Positions 1-8,793 of a DNA stretch of 64,000 nucleotides are shown piece after piece. Under the pieces are notes generated by a model, which had not been told where the DNA came from, searched no databases, and saw only the letters and a program-made list of their open reading frames with translations. The stretch comes from Weeksella massiliensis. Its GTDB lineage: Bacteria; Bacteroidota; Bacteroidia; Flavobacteriales; Weeksellaceae. Numbering within the stretch: the first letter of the stretch is position 1; each line of letters begins with the position of its first letter. Position numbers and translations under genes: made by a program. The stretch covers positions 124,001 to 188,000 of the forward strand of contig CCMH01000037.1 of assembly GCA_000751595.1 (NCBI GenBank). The letters are read 5' to 3'.

Positions 1-1166
1 GGCGATATCATATCCCGAATATCTATAAAACTTATATTAGTTTCGATGGAATTTATCATAAAGATTATGAAGAGTATTACACAAAAGGTATTTCTTTTCA
101 ACGAAAATTCTTTTCACCACTTACTCGTTGGGCGGGTGGAATATCATTGAGTACACAATACTTTAGAGAAAATCTAGATTTTTCTGAAATTTTAGACGAT
201 AAAAAACAATCATTTGATTTTAATAATTTTGATTATTGGGCTGGGTATGCTTTCCAGATAGAATCTGAACATGGTAATTATAATAAAATAACTAACTTAA
301 TTATATCTGGTCGCTACAATGTGAGAAGATATAAAGATTCCCCAGATGAAAACTATGATCCGGATGATTTTTTTGCTAGTCATAATCTTTTATTAGCTGG
401 TGTTGGAATTACTTCGCGTGGATATTATAAAGATCAATTTATTTTTAAAGTTGCTCAGGATGAGGATATTCCAATCGGGAGATCGTTTATGGTGAATGTC
501 GGAAATGAACATAAAAATGATCGAAATAGACTCTATTTAGGAGCTAAATATACTTCCGGCAACAAATACTCTTTCGGATATCTAGGTGCAACGGCCGAAT
601 ACGGAACTTTTCTTAGTGATGGAAAATTAGAGCAATCTGTCTTGTCGTTACAATCACTTTTTTATACCAATCTTTTTCATGTTGGAAGTTGGCATTTTCG
701 ACATTTTTTAAATACTGTTTTCATGTATGGATATAATCGATTCGATACGCAAGGTGATATGCTTTCATTGCACAATGATGATTATTTAGGTATAGTAGGA
801 TTCAATTCAGAAAATTTATTTGGCACCCAAAAACTTATTTTTTCGATTCAATCGCAAGCTTATTCGCCTTGGAGTGTTTTAGGATTTCGTATGTCGCCTT
901 TTGCCAATATTACAGTTGGGATGTTGGGCGATAACAGTAAATTTGTGCTTCAAAATAAAGTATATCCAAGTTTTAGTTTAGGCGTTTTATTAACCAATGA
1001 TTTCTTGGTTTTTAGTAATATTCAATTATCGTTTACCTATTTTCCGAGAACACCAGGGAAAGATGCCAATCGAATTTTATTCAATACCTTACAAAATTAT
1101 GATTTACGTCAGTTAAACTATGAAATTGGCCGTCCTGAGACCGTGAAGTGGAATAAGTGGTATTAA
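1..1166 (+). CDS. Outer-membrane beta-barrel protein, C-terminal part (5' cut by window edge)
   Basis: The reading frame is open from the first bases to a TAA at 1166, so this is the 3' part of a longer gene; an in-frame TTG at 147 is unlikely to be the true start. The visible protein, about 387 residues, alternates short hydrophobic and polar stretches rich in Tyr, Phe, Gly and Asn, as transmembrane beta strands do, and ends with aromatic residues (WNKWY). This is typical of an outer-membrane barrel. The large barrel and the lack of long helices suggest an Omp85/surface-antigen-like protein, but the diagnostic N-terminal POTRA region is outside the window, so the family is a guess. The next gene encodes a small exported protein 39 bases downstream and may be co-transcribed. 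Confidence 0.55.
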   Translation, partial: RYHIPNIYKTYISFDGIYHKDYEEYYTKGISFQRKFFSPLTRWAGGISLSTQYFRENLDFSEILDDKKQSFDFNNFDYWAGYAFQIESEHGNYNKITNLIISGRYNVRRYKDSPDENYDPDDFFASHNLLLAGVGITSRGYYKDQFIFKVAQDEDIPIGRSFMVNVGNEHKNDRNRLYLGAKYTSGNKYSFGYLGATAEYGTFLSDGKLEQSVLSLQSLFYTNLFHVGSWHFRHFLNTVFMYGYNRFDTQGDMLSLHNDDYLGIVGFNSENLFGTQKLIFSIQSQAYSPWSVLGFRMSPFANITVGMLGDNSKFVLQNKVYPSFSLGVLLTNDFLVFSNIQLSFTYFPRTPGKDANRILFNTLQNYDLRQLNYEIGRPETVKWNKWY

Positions 1167-1205
1167 ATTTGTTAAGAGGTTCGTTAGATAACTAACAACC
1201 TAAAA

Positions 1206-1673
1206 ATGAAATTGCTTTTTGTACAATTATTGATGTTTACAACACTTGTTGTATCCGCACAAGATAATCCTCAAACCATACAAAATTATCAAACAATTGT
1301 TGCGTCTAAGGATTCTATACATTCTCATCAACCAACTTTGGCTCATCATTGGCAAAGTTTGGTAGGAAAAAAAATGTCTTTTGCAGTAGAAAAACTTCCC
1401 GAAAATTTTCCTGGTTTTGATAATTTATATGTTCGCAAAGATTTGAAAAATACCTATGCACCAAACCAGTTGAATAAAACTTCACCAAGCGAATTGATGA
1501 ATAAAACCTTTAAAGTTTTGAAGGTTGAAGAGAATTTCCGTAATAAAAATAGTGAAATTAGCGTTTTGCTTTTTATCGAAAATTTATCACCTTCTAATTA
1601 TCTTCTCAAACAATTTTACTATATCTATAATCCGAACGACGAACAGCCTTTCTTGTTTACAATCGATCAATAA
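1206..1673 (+). CDS. Small secreted protein of unknown function
   Basis: A 155-residue protein with a clear signal peptide (Met-Lys, a hydrophobic run to about residue 17, cleavage likely after VSA before QDN). There is no lipobox cysteine, so it should be released into the periplasm or beyond. I recognise no domain; the mature part is mixed alpha/beta with many Asn, Lys and Ser. It starts 39 bases after the barrel-protein gene on the same strand, which suggests co-transcription and an envelope role. No function is proposed. Confidence 0.6.
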   Translation: MKLLFVQLLMFTTLVVSAQDNPQTIQNYQTIVASKDSIHSHQPTLAHHWQSLVGKKMSFAVEKLPENFPGFDNLYVRKDLKNTYAPNQLNKTSPSELMNKTFKVLKVEENFRNKNSEISVLLFIENLSPSNYLLKQFYYIYNPNDEQPFLFTIDQ

Positions 1674-1757
1674 TTATTTATATCAGATATAAATAAAATG
1701 TTTGCTTTCGGATGAGTTGATTTTTATCGTACCTTCAAAGTACTAAAGACAAATCCC

Positions 1758-2186
1758 ATGAAAAACAAAAAAATAGAAATGCTTTTCAGCTTTCTTTTGG
1801 TCTTAATATTTATTGTTTCGTGTAGTTCGAATACATTGGTCAATGTAGATAAAGGAAGAGAATTAGCAAGCAATGATCCAGGTTGGAAAAATTTAAAAGT
1901 TTTACCCAAAACAATTTCTGAAGAAGAATTAAAAGGTATGATGAAAAACTTCAATACTTCTTTAGGTGTTAAATGTAATTTTTGTCATGCATCTAATGCA
2001 TCAGGAGAATTAGATTTTGCGTCAGACGCTGTGAAAAATAAAGATATTGCTCGAGGAATGATAACGATGACTTTCGAGTTGAATAAAAAATATTTTGGAA
2101 TTTCTTTGGATAAAGAAGCACCAAAAGTTACTTGCTTCACTTGTCATCAAGGGAATACAGAACCACAATCACAACCAACATCTTAA
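1758..2186 (+). CDS. Di-haem c-type cytochrome lipoprotein (reaction-centre-cytochrome-like)
   Basis: The 142-residue protein has a signal peptide ending in a lipobox, with the acylated Cys at about residue 22. Two haem-binding CxxCH motifs are visible, CNFCH (Cys73, Cys76, His77) and CFTCH (Cys126, Cys129, His130). A Met/Thr-rich helix lies between them (around RGMITMTFELNK), which can supply axial methionines. This arrangement matches the small proteins annotated as photosynthetic reaction centre cytochrome c subunit family in non-photosynthetic Bacteroidota, so it is probably a membrane-anchored periplasmic electron carrier. No oxidase or dehydrogenase gene is adjacent, so its partner is unknown. 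A hairpin terminator follows at 2231-2260. Confidence 0.8.
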   Translation: MKNKKIEMLFSFLLVLIFIVSCSSNTLVNVDKGRELASNDPGWKNLKVLPKTISEEELKGMMKNFNTSLGVKCNFCHASNASGELDFASDAVKNKDIARGMITMTFELNKKYFGISLDKEAPKVTCFTCHQGNTEPQSQPTS

Positions 2187-2230
2187 AGAAATTCAAACTG
2201 TTGAATGAATTATAAATAGTTTATGTTAAA

Positions 2231-2260
2231 AAAAATCCTGTTCTACGAACAGGATTTTTT
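2231..2260. terminator. Bidirectional intrinsic terminator (cytochrome / aspS)
   Basis: A perfect 13-bp stem (arms 2231-2243 and 2247-2259; core AATCCTGTTC / GAACAGGATT) with a three-base loop TAC. It is followed by T residues on the plus strand and has a matching T run on the minus strand. It sits between the convergent cytochrome gene and aspS and can serve both. Confidence 0.85.
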
Positions 2261-2278
2261 GTATTGTCTATTTAGCAA

Positions 2279-4048
2279 TTACTTCGGCTCATCAGCAGAA
2301 TGCAAATCAATTTTTATCGATAATTCTTCTAATTGCGTTTCATCTATTTTCGCAGGCGCATCGATCATCACATCTCGACCCGAGTTGTTTTTCGGAAATG
2401 CAATATAATCGCGGATTGTTTCCGAACCATCTAAAATAGATACAAAACGATCAAAACCAAAAGCTAAACCTCCGTGTGGTGGCGCACCATATTTGAAGGC
2501 ATTCATTAAAAATCCGAATTGGGCTTCGGCTTGTTCAGGCGTGAAACCAAGAAGTTCGAACATTTCTGCCTGCAATTTACGGTCGTAAATACGGATAGAA
2601 CCGCCTCCAATTTCATTTCCATTCAAAACCAAATCATAGGCATTTGCACGTACTTCACCAGGATTTGTTTTGATCAAGTCATAATCTTCTACTTTCGGAG
2701 AAGTGAACGGATGGTGCATTGCATAATATCGTTGCGTATCGTCGTCCCATTCTAACAGCGGGAAATCTACTACCCAAAGTGGAGCAAACTCATCTGGTTT
2801 ACGAAGGCCTAAACGTTCGGCAATTTCCATACGAAGAGCCGAAAGTTGTCCGCGTACTTTGTCGCCTTTGCCAGACATTACGAGCAAAAGATCGCCAGGT
2901 TTTGCATTCATGCGTTTTGCCCAAGCTGCTAAATCTTCTTCGGTGAAGAATTTATCTACCGATGATTTATACGTTCCGTCTTCGTTGCATCGAACCCAAA
3001 TAAGTCCAGAAGCTCCGATTTGTGGACGTTTTACCCAATCGATGAGTTTATCTATGTCTTTTCGGGTATAGGAATTGCAAGTTTCTGCTGCGATCCCAAC
3101 CACCAATTCTTGATCATCGAAAACAGAAAAACCTTTGCCTTGTGCTAAGTCTGTGATTTCGGCAAATTCCATCCCGAAACGAATATCGGGTTTGTCATTT
3201 CCGTAGCGTTTCATGGCTTCGGCATAGGTCATTCTTGGGAATTGTCCGAAGTCTAAATTTTTGAAAGTTTTGAGTAAGTGTTTAGCCAAACCTTCGAACA
3301 CTTCTATAATATCTTCTTGTTCTACAAACGACATTTCGCAGTCGATTTGGGTGAACTCGGGTTGTCTATCGGCACGTAAATCTTCGTCGCGGAAACACTT
3401 TACGATTTGAAAATATTTATCCAATCCTCCTACCATTAACAATTGTTTGAAGGTTTGTGGAGATTGAGGTAAAGCATAAAATTGACCAGGATTCATACGA
3501 GATGGAACCACGAAATCACGCGCTCCTTCTGGGGTAGATTTAATTAGAACTGGAGTTTCTACTTCTACAAAATCTTGCCCATCAAGATATTTTCTTACTT
3601 CTTGTGCGACCTTCGAACGGAAGATTAATTTATCTTTTACAGGATTTCTACGAATATCCAAATAGCGATATTTCATACGTAAATCTTCACCACCATCGGT
3701 ATGATCTTCTATGGTGAATGGTGGAAGTGCAGATTCGTTAAGTACTTTTATTTCCTCTGCTAAGATTTCTATTTCACCGGTTACAAGGTGTGGATTTTTC
3801 GCTGAACGCTCGATAACTGTTCCAGTCACTTGAATGACAAATTCACGACCCAAATGTCGAGCCGTTTCGAAAAGTTCTGCTGACGAACGATCTTCATCCA
3901 AAATAATTTGGGTAATCCCGTAACGATCGCGCAAATCGATCCATAACATAAAACCTTTATCGCGTAGAGTCGATACCCAACCACTAAGCGTAACTTTTTC
4001 GTTGATATTGGCTTGTGTCAATTGTCCACAAGTATGCGTTCTAAACAT
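2279..4048 (-). CDS. aspS: Aspartate--tRNA ligase
   Basis: The 589-residue protein has the length and domain order of bacterial-type AspRS: an OB-fold anticodon-binding domain (about 1-110), then the class II catalytic core interrupted by the bacterial GAD insertion (about 290-420). Visible motifs are the motif 1 region around FVEVETPVL (160-168), motif 2 [15 protein letters not shown] (218-232) and motif 3 GGLAFGFDR near the C-terminus. It charges tRNA-Asp in the cytoplasm. The ATG start lies about 14 bases below a predicted transcription start set by the -7 box at 4069-4076. Whether it is discriminating or also charges tRNA-Asn cannot be told here. Confidence 0.97.
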   Translation of the reverse strand: MFRTHTCGQLTQANINEKVTLSGWVSTLRDKGFMLWIDLRDRYGITQIILDEDRSSAELFETARHLGREFVIQVTGTVIERSAKNPHLVTGEIEILAEEIKVLNESALPPFTIEDHTDGGEDLRMKYRYLDIRRNPVKDKLIFRSKVAQEVRKYLDGQDFVEVETPVLIKSTPEGARDFVVPSRMNPGQFYALPQSPQTFKQLLMVGGLDKYFQIVKCFRDEDLRADRQPEFTQIDCEMSFVEQEDIIEVFEGLAKHLLKTFKNLDFGQFPRMTYAEAMKRYGNDKPDIRFGMEFAEITDLAQGKGFSVFDDQELVVGIAAETCNSYTRKDIDKLIDWVKRPQIGASGLIWVRCNEDGTYKSSVDKFFTEEDLAAWAKRMNAKPGDLLLVMSGKGDKVRGQLSALRMEIAERLGLRKPDEFAPLWVVDFPLLEWDDDTQRYYAMHHPFTSPKVEDYDLIKTNPGEVRANAYDLVLNGNEIGGGSIRIYDRKLQAEMFELLGFTPEQAEAQFGFLMNAFKYGAPPHGGLAFGFDRFVSILDGSETIRDYIAFPKNNSGRDVMIDAPAKIDETQLEELSIKIDLHSADEPK

Positions 4049-4068
4049 GTGTCTTTCTATTTATGGTG

Positions 4069-4076
4069 CAAAGGTA
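4069..4076 (-). promoter_or_regulatory. Bacteroidota -7 box for aspS
   Basis: On the minus strand this reads TACCTTTG, a match to TAnnTTTG, 21 bases before the aspS ATG. I see no clear TTTG at the -33 position, so the assignment rests on the -7 element and its spacing. Confidence 0.5.
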
Positions 4077-4118
4077 AAGTATTGATTGAAAATAAAGAAG
4101 TAAACAATCTGCTTTTCG

Positions 4119-4125
4119 GTAGGAT
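4119..4125 (+). repeat. Copy of the dispersed GGTAGGA word (intergenic)
   Basis: TTTTCGGTAGGATTTATT lies between the permease stop and aspS. It is one of the nine intergenic copies of a word found 44 times in the window. Confidence 0.75.
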
Positions 4126-6051
4126 TTATTCCTGAATCAAACTGTTTTCTTTTTTTAATTTGCTATGTCGGTAACCGTATCCAAAATAGATTGCCAAACC
4201 AATGAGGAGCCAACATAAGAAAATAATCCAATTTTTGATTCCTAATTGGGCCATCATATAAAAACAACAAAGCATTCCTGCTAAAGGAATCATCGAGGTT
4301 TTGTAGAAATATGATCGGATAAACATCCCGAAGAAAATTAAAATAAAAAGATACATTGGGATTTTGTGTTTGAAAACATCCCAACCAACTTCTAATTTCT
4401 TTTGTTCATCAATCGGCAACTTATCAAGGAGATCTGCATATTGGATAGGCGTTAGATTTTTGAGGTAATGATCGAGATGTACAACAGTTTGTCCATTGTT
4501 TTGGTCTTCGATAAATCTTTGGGTGTCTTGCAGCTCTTTTTGGTTAAGGGATTGAATAAGAGTTTCTACCGGCATTGGTTCTGCTTGTAAAGTAAAAAAC
4601 GCTTTGGTTTCTTTTTCGAAGGTTGTCAAACATAACACAACGATTAGAAGCGTGAGAATAGGCATTACCCAACGCGCATCGATAAAGGGGGTACGGAAAC
4701 TTCCTCTTTGTGCATTTGGATTTGCATCTAGGCGGATAACGGCTGCACAAACCAGTACAAACGCAAAAAGCGTCCCGATGGAACAAGCATCTACAACAAA
4801 TTCTAAATCGGTAAACAAAATCGGAACTCCAACCACAAAACCCGTGAAAATGGTTGCATAGGAAGGTGTTTTATATTTAGGATGAATGTTCGAAAATCGT
4901 TTCGGGAGTAAGCCATCTCTCGACATGGTCATCCAAATCCTTGGTTGGCCAATTTGGAACACGATAAAAACACTTGCCATAGCAATGACAGCCGAAATCG
5001 CGATAATCCCAGCCAACCAGCGTAAATCTTCTATCTGCTCGAAAACATAAGCTAGCGGATCGCCAACATTTAGTTCAGAATAATGCACTAATCCCGTAAT
5101 TACCAAAGCAATCAAAACATATAAAACTGTACAAATAATGATGGATAAAAAGATCCCACGAGGTAAATCTTTTTTCGGATTTACACATTCTTCTGCCGTT
5201 GTACTGATAGCATCAAAACCAATATAAGCGAAGAAAACAGAACTTACACCAGCCAAAACTCCGGTAATTCCGTTTGGTGCAAAAGGATTCCAATTTTCAG
5301 GATTGACATAAAAAAATCCTACCAAAATGACCAATAAAACTACGGCGACCTTTAGGACTACCATGGCATTGCTCATTTTTCGCGTTTCATTGATTCCTCT
5401 AAAAACCAAAGCCGTAATTAGAAAAGTAATGACCAAGGCTGGAATGTCAACCACTAAATTAAAACCAATTTTGGGTGCATTCTCGAAGGCTAAATACTTT
5501 GCAATATCTTGTGCATAAGGAGTGCTTTTCAGTCCTTCTAAAGTATATCCTTTGGCTAACTCATTGCTAATGATTGCGTGTCCATCGCGAGCCGTAAAGT
5601 AATCCATCGTCATCCATTCGGGGAGATGAAGACCCAAACCGGAGAGGAGCGTGGTGAAGTAATCGCTCCAAGAAATTGCCAAAACAATATTGCCAATTGC
5701 ATATTCCATAATCAAAGCCCAACCAATAACCCATGCGAATAATTCGCCAAAAGCTACATAACTATAGGTGTAGGCACTTCCAGATACAGGAACCAATGAG
5801 GCAAATTCTGCATAGGCAAACGCAGTAAATCCACAAGCTAAAGCAGTAAATAGAAAAAGAAAAATAACCGCAGGGCCGCCTTCGTAGCTCGCACGTCCGA
5901 TCGTACTGAAAATTCCGGCACCGATAATTGCTGCGATTCCGAAACCAACCAAATCTTTGGTTCGCAGGGTTCTCTTCAAATGATGATTGCTGTCTTGCGA
6001 TTCGGCTAATATTTTTTCTACAGATTTTTTTCTGAATAATTGTGATCCCAT
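4126..6051 (-). CDS. APC-superfamily amino acid permease (cationic amino acid transporter type)
   Basis: A 641-residue polytopic membrane protein from the preferred ATG at 6051; an in-frame ATG 12 codons upstream (6087) gives a less typical N-terminus. The N-terminal signature VGFGIAAIIGAGIFSTIG is the TM1 motif of APC-family amino-acid/cation symporters, and the later helix FAYIGFDAISTTAEE is characteristic of the CAT subfamily. About 12-14 transmembrane helices are visible. A hydrophilic stretch of about 80 residues (roughly 480-560) separates the last helices, which is longer than in most family members. It likely imports amino acids by proton symport; the substrate is not evident. It is followed by aspS on the same strand, separated by 77 bases. 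Confidence 0.88.
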   Translation of the reverse strand: MGSQLFRKKSVEKILAESQDSNHHLKRTLRTKDLVGFGIAAIIGAGIFSTIGRASYEGGPAVIFLFLFTALACGFTAFAYAEFASLVPVSGSAYTYSYVAFGELFAWVIGWALIMEYAIGNIVLAISWSDYFTTLLSGLGLHLPEWMTMDYFTARDGHAIISNELAKGYTLEGLKSTPYAQDIAKYLAFENAPKIGFNLVVDIPALVITFLITALVFRGINETRKMSNAMVVLKVAVVLLVILVGFFYVNPENWNPFAPNGITGVLAGVSSVFFAYIGFDAISTTAEECVNPKKDLPRGIFLSIIICTVLYVLIALVITGLVHYSELNVGDPLAYVFEQIEDLRWLAGIIAISAVIAMASVFIVFQIGQPRIWMTMSRDGLLPKRFSNIHPKYKTPSYATIFTGFVVGVPILFTDLEFVVDACSIGTLFAFVLVCAAVIRLDANPNAQRGSFRTPFIDARWVMPILTLLIVVLCLTTFEKETKAFFTLQAEPMPVETLIQSLNQKELQDTQRFIEDQNNGQTVVHLDHYLKNLTPIQYADLLDKLPIDEQKKLEVGWDVFKHKIPMYLFILIFFGMFIRSYFYKTSMIPLAGMLCCFYMMAQLGIKNWIIFLCWLLIGLAIYFGYGYRHSKLKKENSLIQE

Positions 6052-6169
6052 GTGTACAGATTGCTTACGTTTATCAGGATTTATCAACCGATGGTTATCA
6101 AAACCTAAAAAACAATTACTTTTACATTTCTTATTTAGTTATGAATAAAATTAATCAAAAATTAGAATA

Positions 6170-7177
6170 ATGAAACATTTCATGCTATCAATTGTGGTAT
6201 CGATGAGTTTTTTGTCGTGTAATCCTACCCAAAAGTTGAATAATCCTACCACGATAGAAAAATTTACTCAAAAAGTAAGTGAAACCGAACTGAAGAAACA
6301 ATTATTTGTTTTGGCAGGTGACGAAATGCAAGGTCGAAATGCAGGGACTCAAGGAGAGCGTTTGGCTGCCGATCATATAGTTTCGTATTACAAAGCTTTA
6401 GGAATTTCTTCGGCAAAAGGAACCGATAAGCCTTATTTTCAGACTATTCCGGCCAAAACCTTTAATCGTGTAGAAGGTGAAATGCGTAATATTTTAGCTT
6501 TTATTCCTGGAACCGAAAAAGCGGACGAAGTTTTGGTTTTATCTGCTCATTACGATCACGAAGGAGTGAAAAATGGAGAAATATACAACGGGGCAGATGA
6601 TAACGGTTCTGGAACGGTGGCGGTGATGGAAATTGCACGCGTCATGAAAATGGCTCACGAGAAAGGAGTAGGGCCCAAAAGATCGATTCTTTTTTTACAT
6701 GTTTCTGGGGAAGAGAAAGGTTTGTTAGGATCGAAATATTATACCGATCATCCGATTTTTCCGTTGGATAAAACTATTGCCAATATCAATATTGATATGA
6801 TTGGTCGTGTGGATAATGAACATTTGCAACAAGAAAATTTTGTGTACGTGATTGGTTCTGATATGTTGAGTTCTGATTTGGATAAAAAAGTGCGCGAAGC
6901 TACTCAATTCAGCTCGATTGTTTTGGATGAAAAATACAACACCAAAGACGATCCAAATAGATTCTATTACCGATCAGATCATTATAATTTTGCCAAATAT
7001 CAGATTCCGTCAGTTTTTTATTTTAATGGCGTTCATGAAGATTATCATCAGCCAAGTGATACACCCGATAAAATAAATTATCCAGTCCTCACTCAACGAA
7101 CAAAATTAATTTTTGCGACAGTTTGGTTATTGGCCAATGCAGAAAATAGACCGGTCGTGGATAAAATTTCTGAGTAA
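6170..7177 (+). CDS. M28-family zinc metallopeptidase lipoprotein
   Basis: A 335-residue protein with a signal peptide and a lipobox Cys at residue 17 (FLSC). The M28 co-catalytic zinc site is complete: His127 and catalytic Asp129 in SAHYDHEG, bridging Asp143 in GADDNGSG, catalytic Glu181 and ligand Glu182 in GEEKG, Asp209 in INIDMIG, and a late His in DYHQPSD. It should be an aminopeptidase-type enzyme in the cell envelope, probably for peptide nutrition; substrate specificity is not readable. It is transcribed alone and ends at the shared terminator at 7201-7235. Confidence 0.9.
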   Translation: MKHFMLSIVVSMSFLSCNPTQKLNNPTTIEKFTQKVSETELKKQLFVLAGDEMQGRNAGTQGERLAADHIVSYYKALGISSAKGTDKPYFQTIPAKTFNRVEGEMRNILAFIPGTEKADEVLVLSAHYDHEGVKNGEIYNGADDNGSGTVAVMEIARVMKMAHEKGVGPKRSILFLHVSGEEKGLLGSKYYTDHPIFPLDKTIANINIDMIGRVDNEHLQQENFVYVIGSDMLSSDLDKKVREATQFSSIVLDEKYNTKDDPNRFYYRSDHYNFAKYQIPSVFYFNGVHEDYHQPSDTPDKINYPVLTQRTKLIFATVWLLANAENRPVVDKISE

Positions 7178-7200
7178 TCAATCGAACATGCATAGAACAA

Positions 7201-7235
7201 AAAAGCCCTTTCATTTTTTATGAAAGGGCTTTTTA
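7201..7235. terminator. Bidirectional intrinsic terminator (M28 peptidase / zinc-ribbon gene)
   Basis: A 13-bp stem, AAAAGCCCTTTCA (7201-7213) with TGAAAGGGCTTTT (7221-7233), around a seven-base T-rich loop, with A and T runs on the two sides. It lies between convergent genes. Confidence 0.85.
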
Positions 7236-7250
7236 TTGCTTTGTTTATCG

Positions 7251-7592
7251 TTACATTTTGGAGGCAATTATTTTCATTGTAATCGAATCTAATTGATATT
7301 TGATCTCGTAAATAGAATATATTTCGCCATTTTTCGTTTTCTCTAAACCAGTAAAATGATCAAAGTCAAATCCTTTGGTAAGCAAAAGTTCTCGACTAAT
7401 TATTTGATGATCTAAAGCAATTAAATCTTGTAGGATATGGTAATTTTTAATTAATATTTTGTTAGTCTCCCGAATAACTTTGTTCTTCAAACGATTCTGA
7501 TTATTGTTGAAAGAATTACGACAATAATCATTACAAAACTTCTTATCGATGCGACCGAATAATTCGGTGCCACATTGAATACATTTTCTCAT
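7251..7592 (-). CDS. Small zinc-ribbon protein of unknown function
   Basis: A 113-residue protein starting with CxxC (Cys4, Cys7) and then a second cysteine pair (CNDYC, about residues 20-24), forming a probable zinc ribbon like those of the DUF2116-type family. A basic, Asn-rich linker and a helical C-terminal half follow. There is no signal peptide, so it is cytoplasmic, and nucleic-acid or protein binding is plausible. Its promoter is not certain; a CAAATATA box (minus-strand TATATTTG) at 7747-7754 would give a long leader. Confidence 0.6.
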   Translation of the reverse strand: MRKCIQCGTELFGRIDKKFCNDYCRNSFNNNQNRLKNKVIRETNKILIKNYHILQDLIALDHQIISRELLLTKGFDFDHFTGLEKTKNGEIYSIYEIKYQLDSITMKIIASKM

Positions 7593-7865
7593 GTTGGATA
7601 GGTTTAAATTATTAGGTTCTGTACAGAAAAAAAATCAGTACTCGAACTATATATTTGGATTAATTAGGCTTTTTTTGTCCGAAAAACTCACACACAAAAG
7701 GTAGGTTAAGCCTTCTGTTTGTATAAAAAGTTTTTATAAACAAAAACAAATATATAAAAAAAAATCACAAATCGTTTTTTAAGTACTTAAATTCATTTTT
7801 ATTTGTTTATCTCTTTGTTTTTTAAGGGTTTTAGTAGAATAAAATGATTCAATTGATTTGGTTTA
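7593..7865. other. Intergenic region, 273 bases, no gene seen
   Basis: The stretch is very A/T-rich with several A- and T-runs. It contains TAnnTTTG-like boxes on plus (7650-7657) and minus (7747-7754) but no supporting -33 element, no hairpin terminator and no plausible reading frame. It probably holds the leader of the zinc-ribbon gene. Confidence 0.4.
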
Positions 7866-8582
7866 TTACAACAAAGCATTGATTTTCGTTCCGCTTTCGA
7901 TTATCTTCTCCTTGTCTTTTCTGTTGAACCAAACTGCGTTTTCCGGACCTTTAAGAGTGATTTCGCCAGCCAAAACCTCCAACCAAGAACCTTCTTTCAG
8001 TCCGAGAACCGCTAAATCATTCTGAACCAAAAACTCGGCAATTCGCTGTTCTCTAGTTTCACCTTTGTGTGTAGAAGTCGGGTCGGCTTCTAAAAAATGC
8101 GGATTCAGGTTGAAAGGTAAAATCTTCAGCGCATCGAAACTTGGTGGATAAACAATTGGCATATCGTTGGTTGTCCCTATCGTTTGTCCGGTCAAATTAC
8201 TTCCTGCACTCGTCCCAATATAGGGTGTTCCCGATAAAATAGCTTCCTGCAAAGTTGTCATCAAATCCAACTCGTATAAGGTTTTCAGGAGCAGAAAAGT
8301 GTTGCCTCCTCCCACAAAAATTGTTTTGGCATTTCGGATTGCTTCTTTTTTATTTTCAAACTCGTGTAAACCGCGAACCTCCATAGCAAGTGGCTGAAAA
8401 GCATTTTTCACTTTTTCGGTATAATCGCTATAACTAACTCCCGAAGGTTGCGCATAAGGAACAAAAATTAGCTCATCGGTTTGGGTAAAATCCTTAATTT
8501 CTTCTCGGATATACTCCAAAAAATCACTTCCATAAATTGTACTTGTACTTATAATTAGCGCTTTGACTTCTTTATTGATCAT
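7866..8582 (-). CDS. pepE: Dipeptidase E-like peptidase (family S51)
   Basis: A 238-residue cytoplasmic enzyme. The S51 nucleophile motif GTSAGSN (Ser125) and the preceding GGGNTF loop (91-96) are present, as in PepE, which splits N-terminal Asp-X dipeptides. I start it at the ATG at 8582 rather than the upstream in-frame ATG at 8615, because a -7 box (TATTTTTG on the minus strand) lies at 8613-8620 and would place transcription start inside the longer form. It appears to be a single-gene unit. Confidence 0.87.
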   Translation of the reverse strand: MINKEVKALIISTSTIYGSDFLEYIREEIKDFTQTDELIFVPYAQPSGVSYSDYTEKVKNAFQPLAMEVRGLHEFENKKEAIRNAKTIFVGGGNTFLLLKTLYELDLMTTLQEAILSGTPYIGTSAGSNLTGQTIGTTNDMPIVYPPSFDALKILPFNLNPHFLEADPTSTHKGETREQRIAEFLVQNDLAVLGLKEGSWLEVLAGEITLKGPENAVWFNRKDKEKIIESGTKINALL

Positions 8583-8612
8583 CGTTTTTTTATTTGTAGG
8601 ATAATATAAACA

Positions 8613-8620
8613 CAAAAATA
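8613..8620 (-). promoter_or_regulatory. Bacteroidota -7 box for pepE
   Basis: On the minus strand the box reads TATTTTTG, about 31 bases above the ATG at 8582. It overlaps the alternative upstream start, which argues for the shorter protein. Confidence 0.45.
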
Positions 8621-8681
8621 CACACCTTCAAGCTTTCGACCTTATCTCTTTGTTATTTCTTTTTTCGGTGCGATGAATTTC

Positions 8682-8728
8682 GGTAGGATGAAATACAGAA
8701 CATTCACAAAGTTTGATTTTATCCTACC
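8682..8728. repeat. Inverted pair of GGTAGGAT words
   Basis: TTTCGGTAGGATGAAAT starts at 8679 and ATTTTATCCTACCAATCGAAA follows, with its TCCTACC at 8722-8728. The two copies face each other across 33 bases in the pepE-phnA intergenic region. It could fold as a long-loop hairpin, although a separate ordinary terminator serves phnA next to it. Confidence 0.7.
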
Positions 8729-8741
8729 AATCGAAAACAAA

Positions 8742-8772
8742 AAATCCTCCTCGAAAAACGAGAAGGATTTGA
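8742..8772 (-). terminator. Intrinsic terminator of phnA
   Basis: The arms AAATCCTCCTCG and CGAGAAGGATTT, with one mismatch, enclose a short A-rich loop. On the minus strand the stem is followed by a T run, in the correct place just past the phnA stop. Confidence 0.8.
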
Positions 8773-8793
8773 TGAGCTTGTCTATAAAGACAA

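Noticed and set aside
7650-7657. Plus-strand TATATTTG box as promoter of a small RNA in the 7593-7865 gap
   Set aside because: No TTTG element at the -33 position, no terminator downstream and no conserved stretch; the region is simply A/T-rich.
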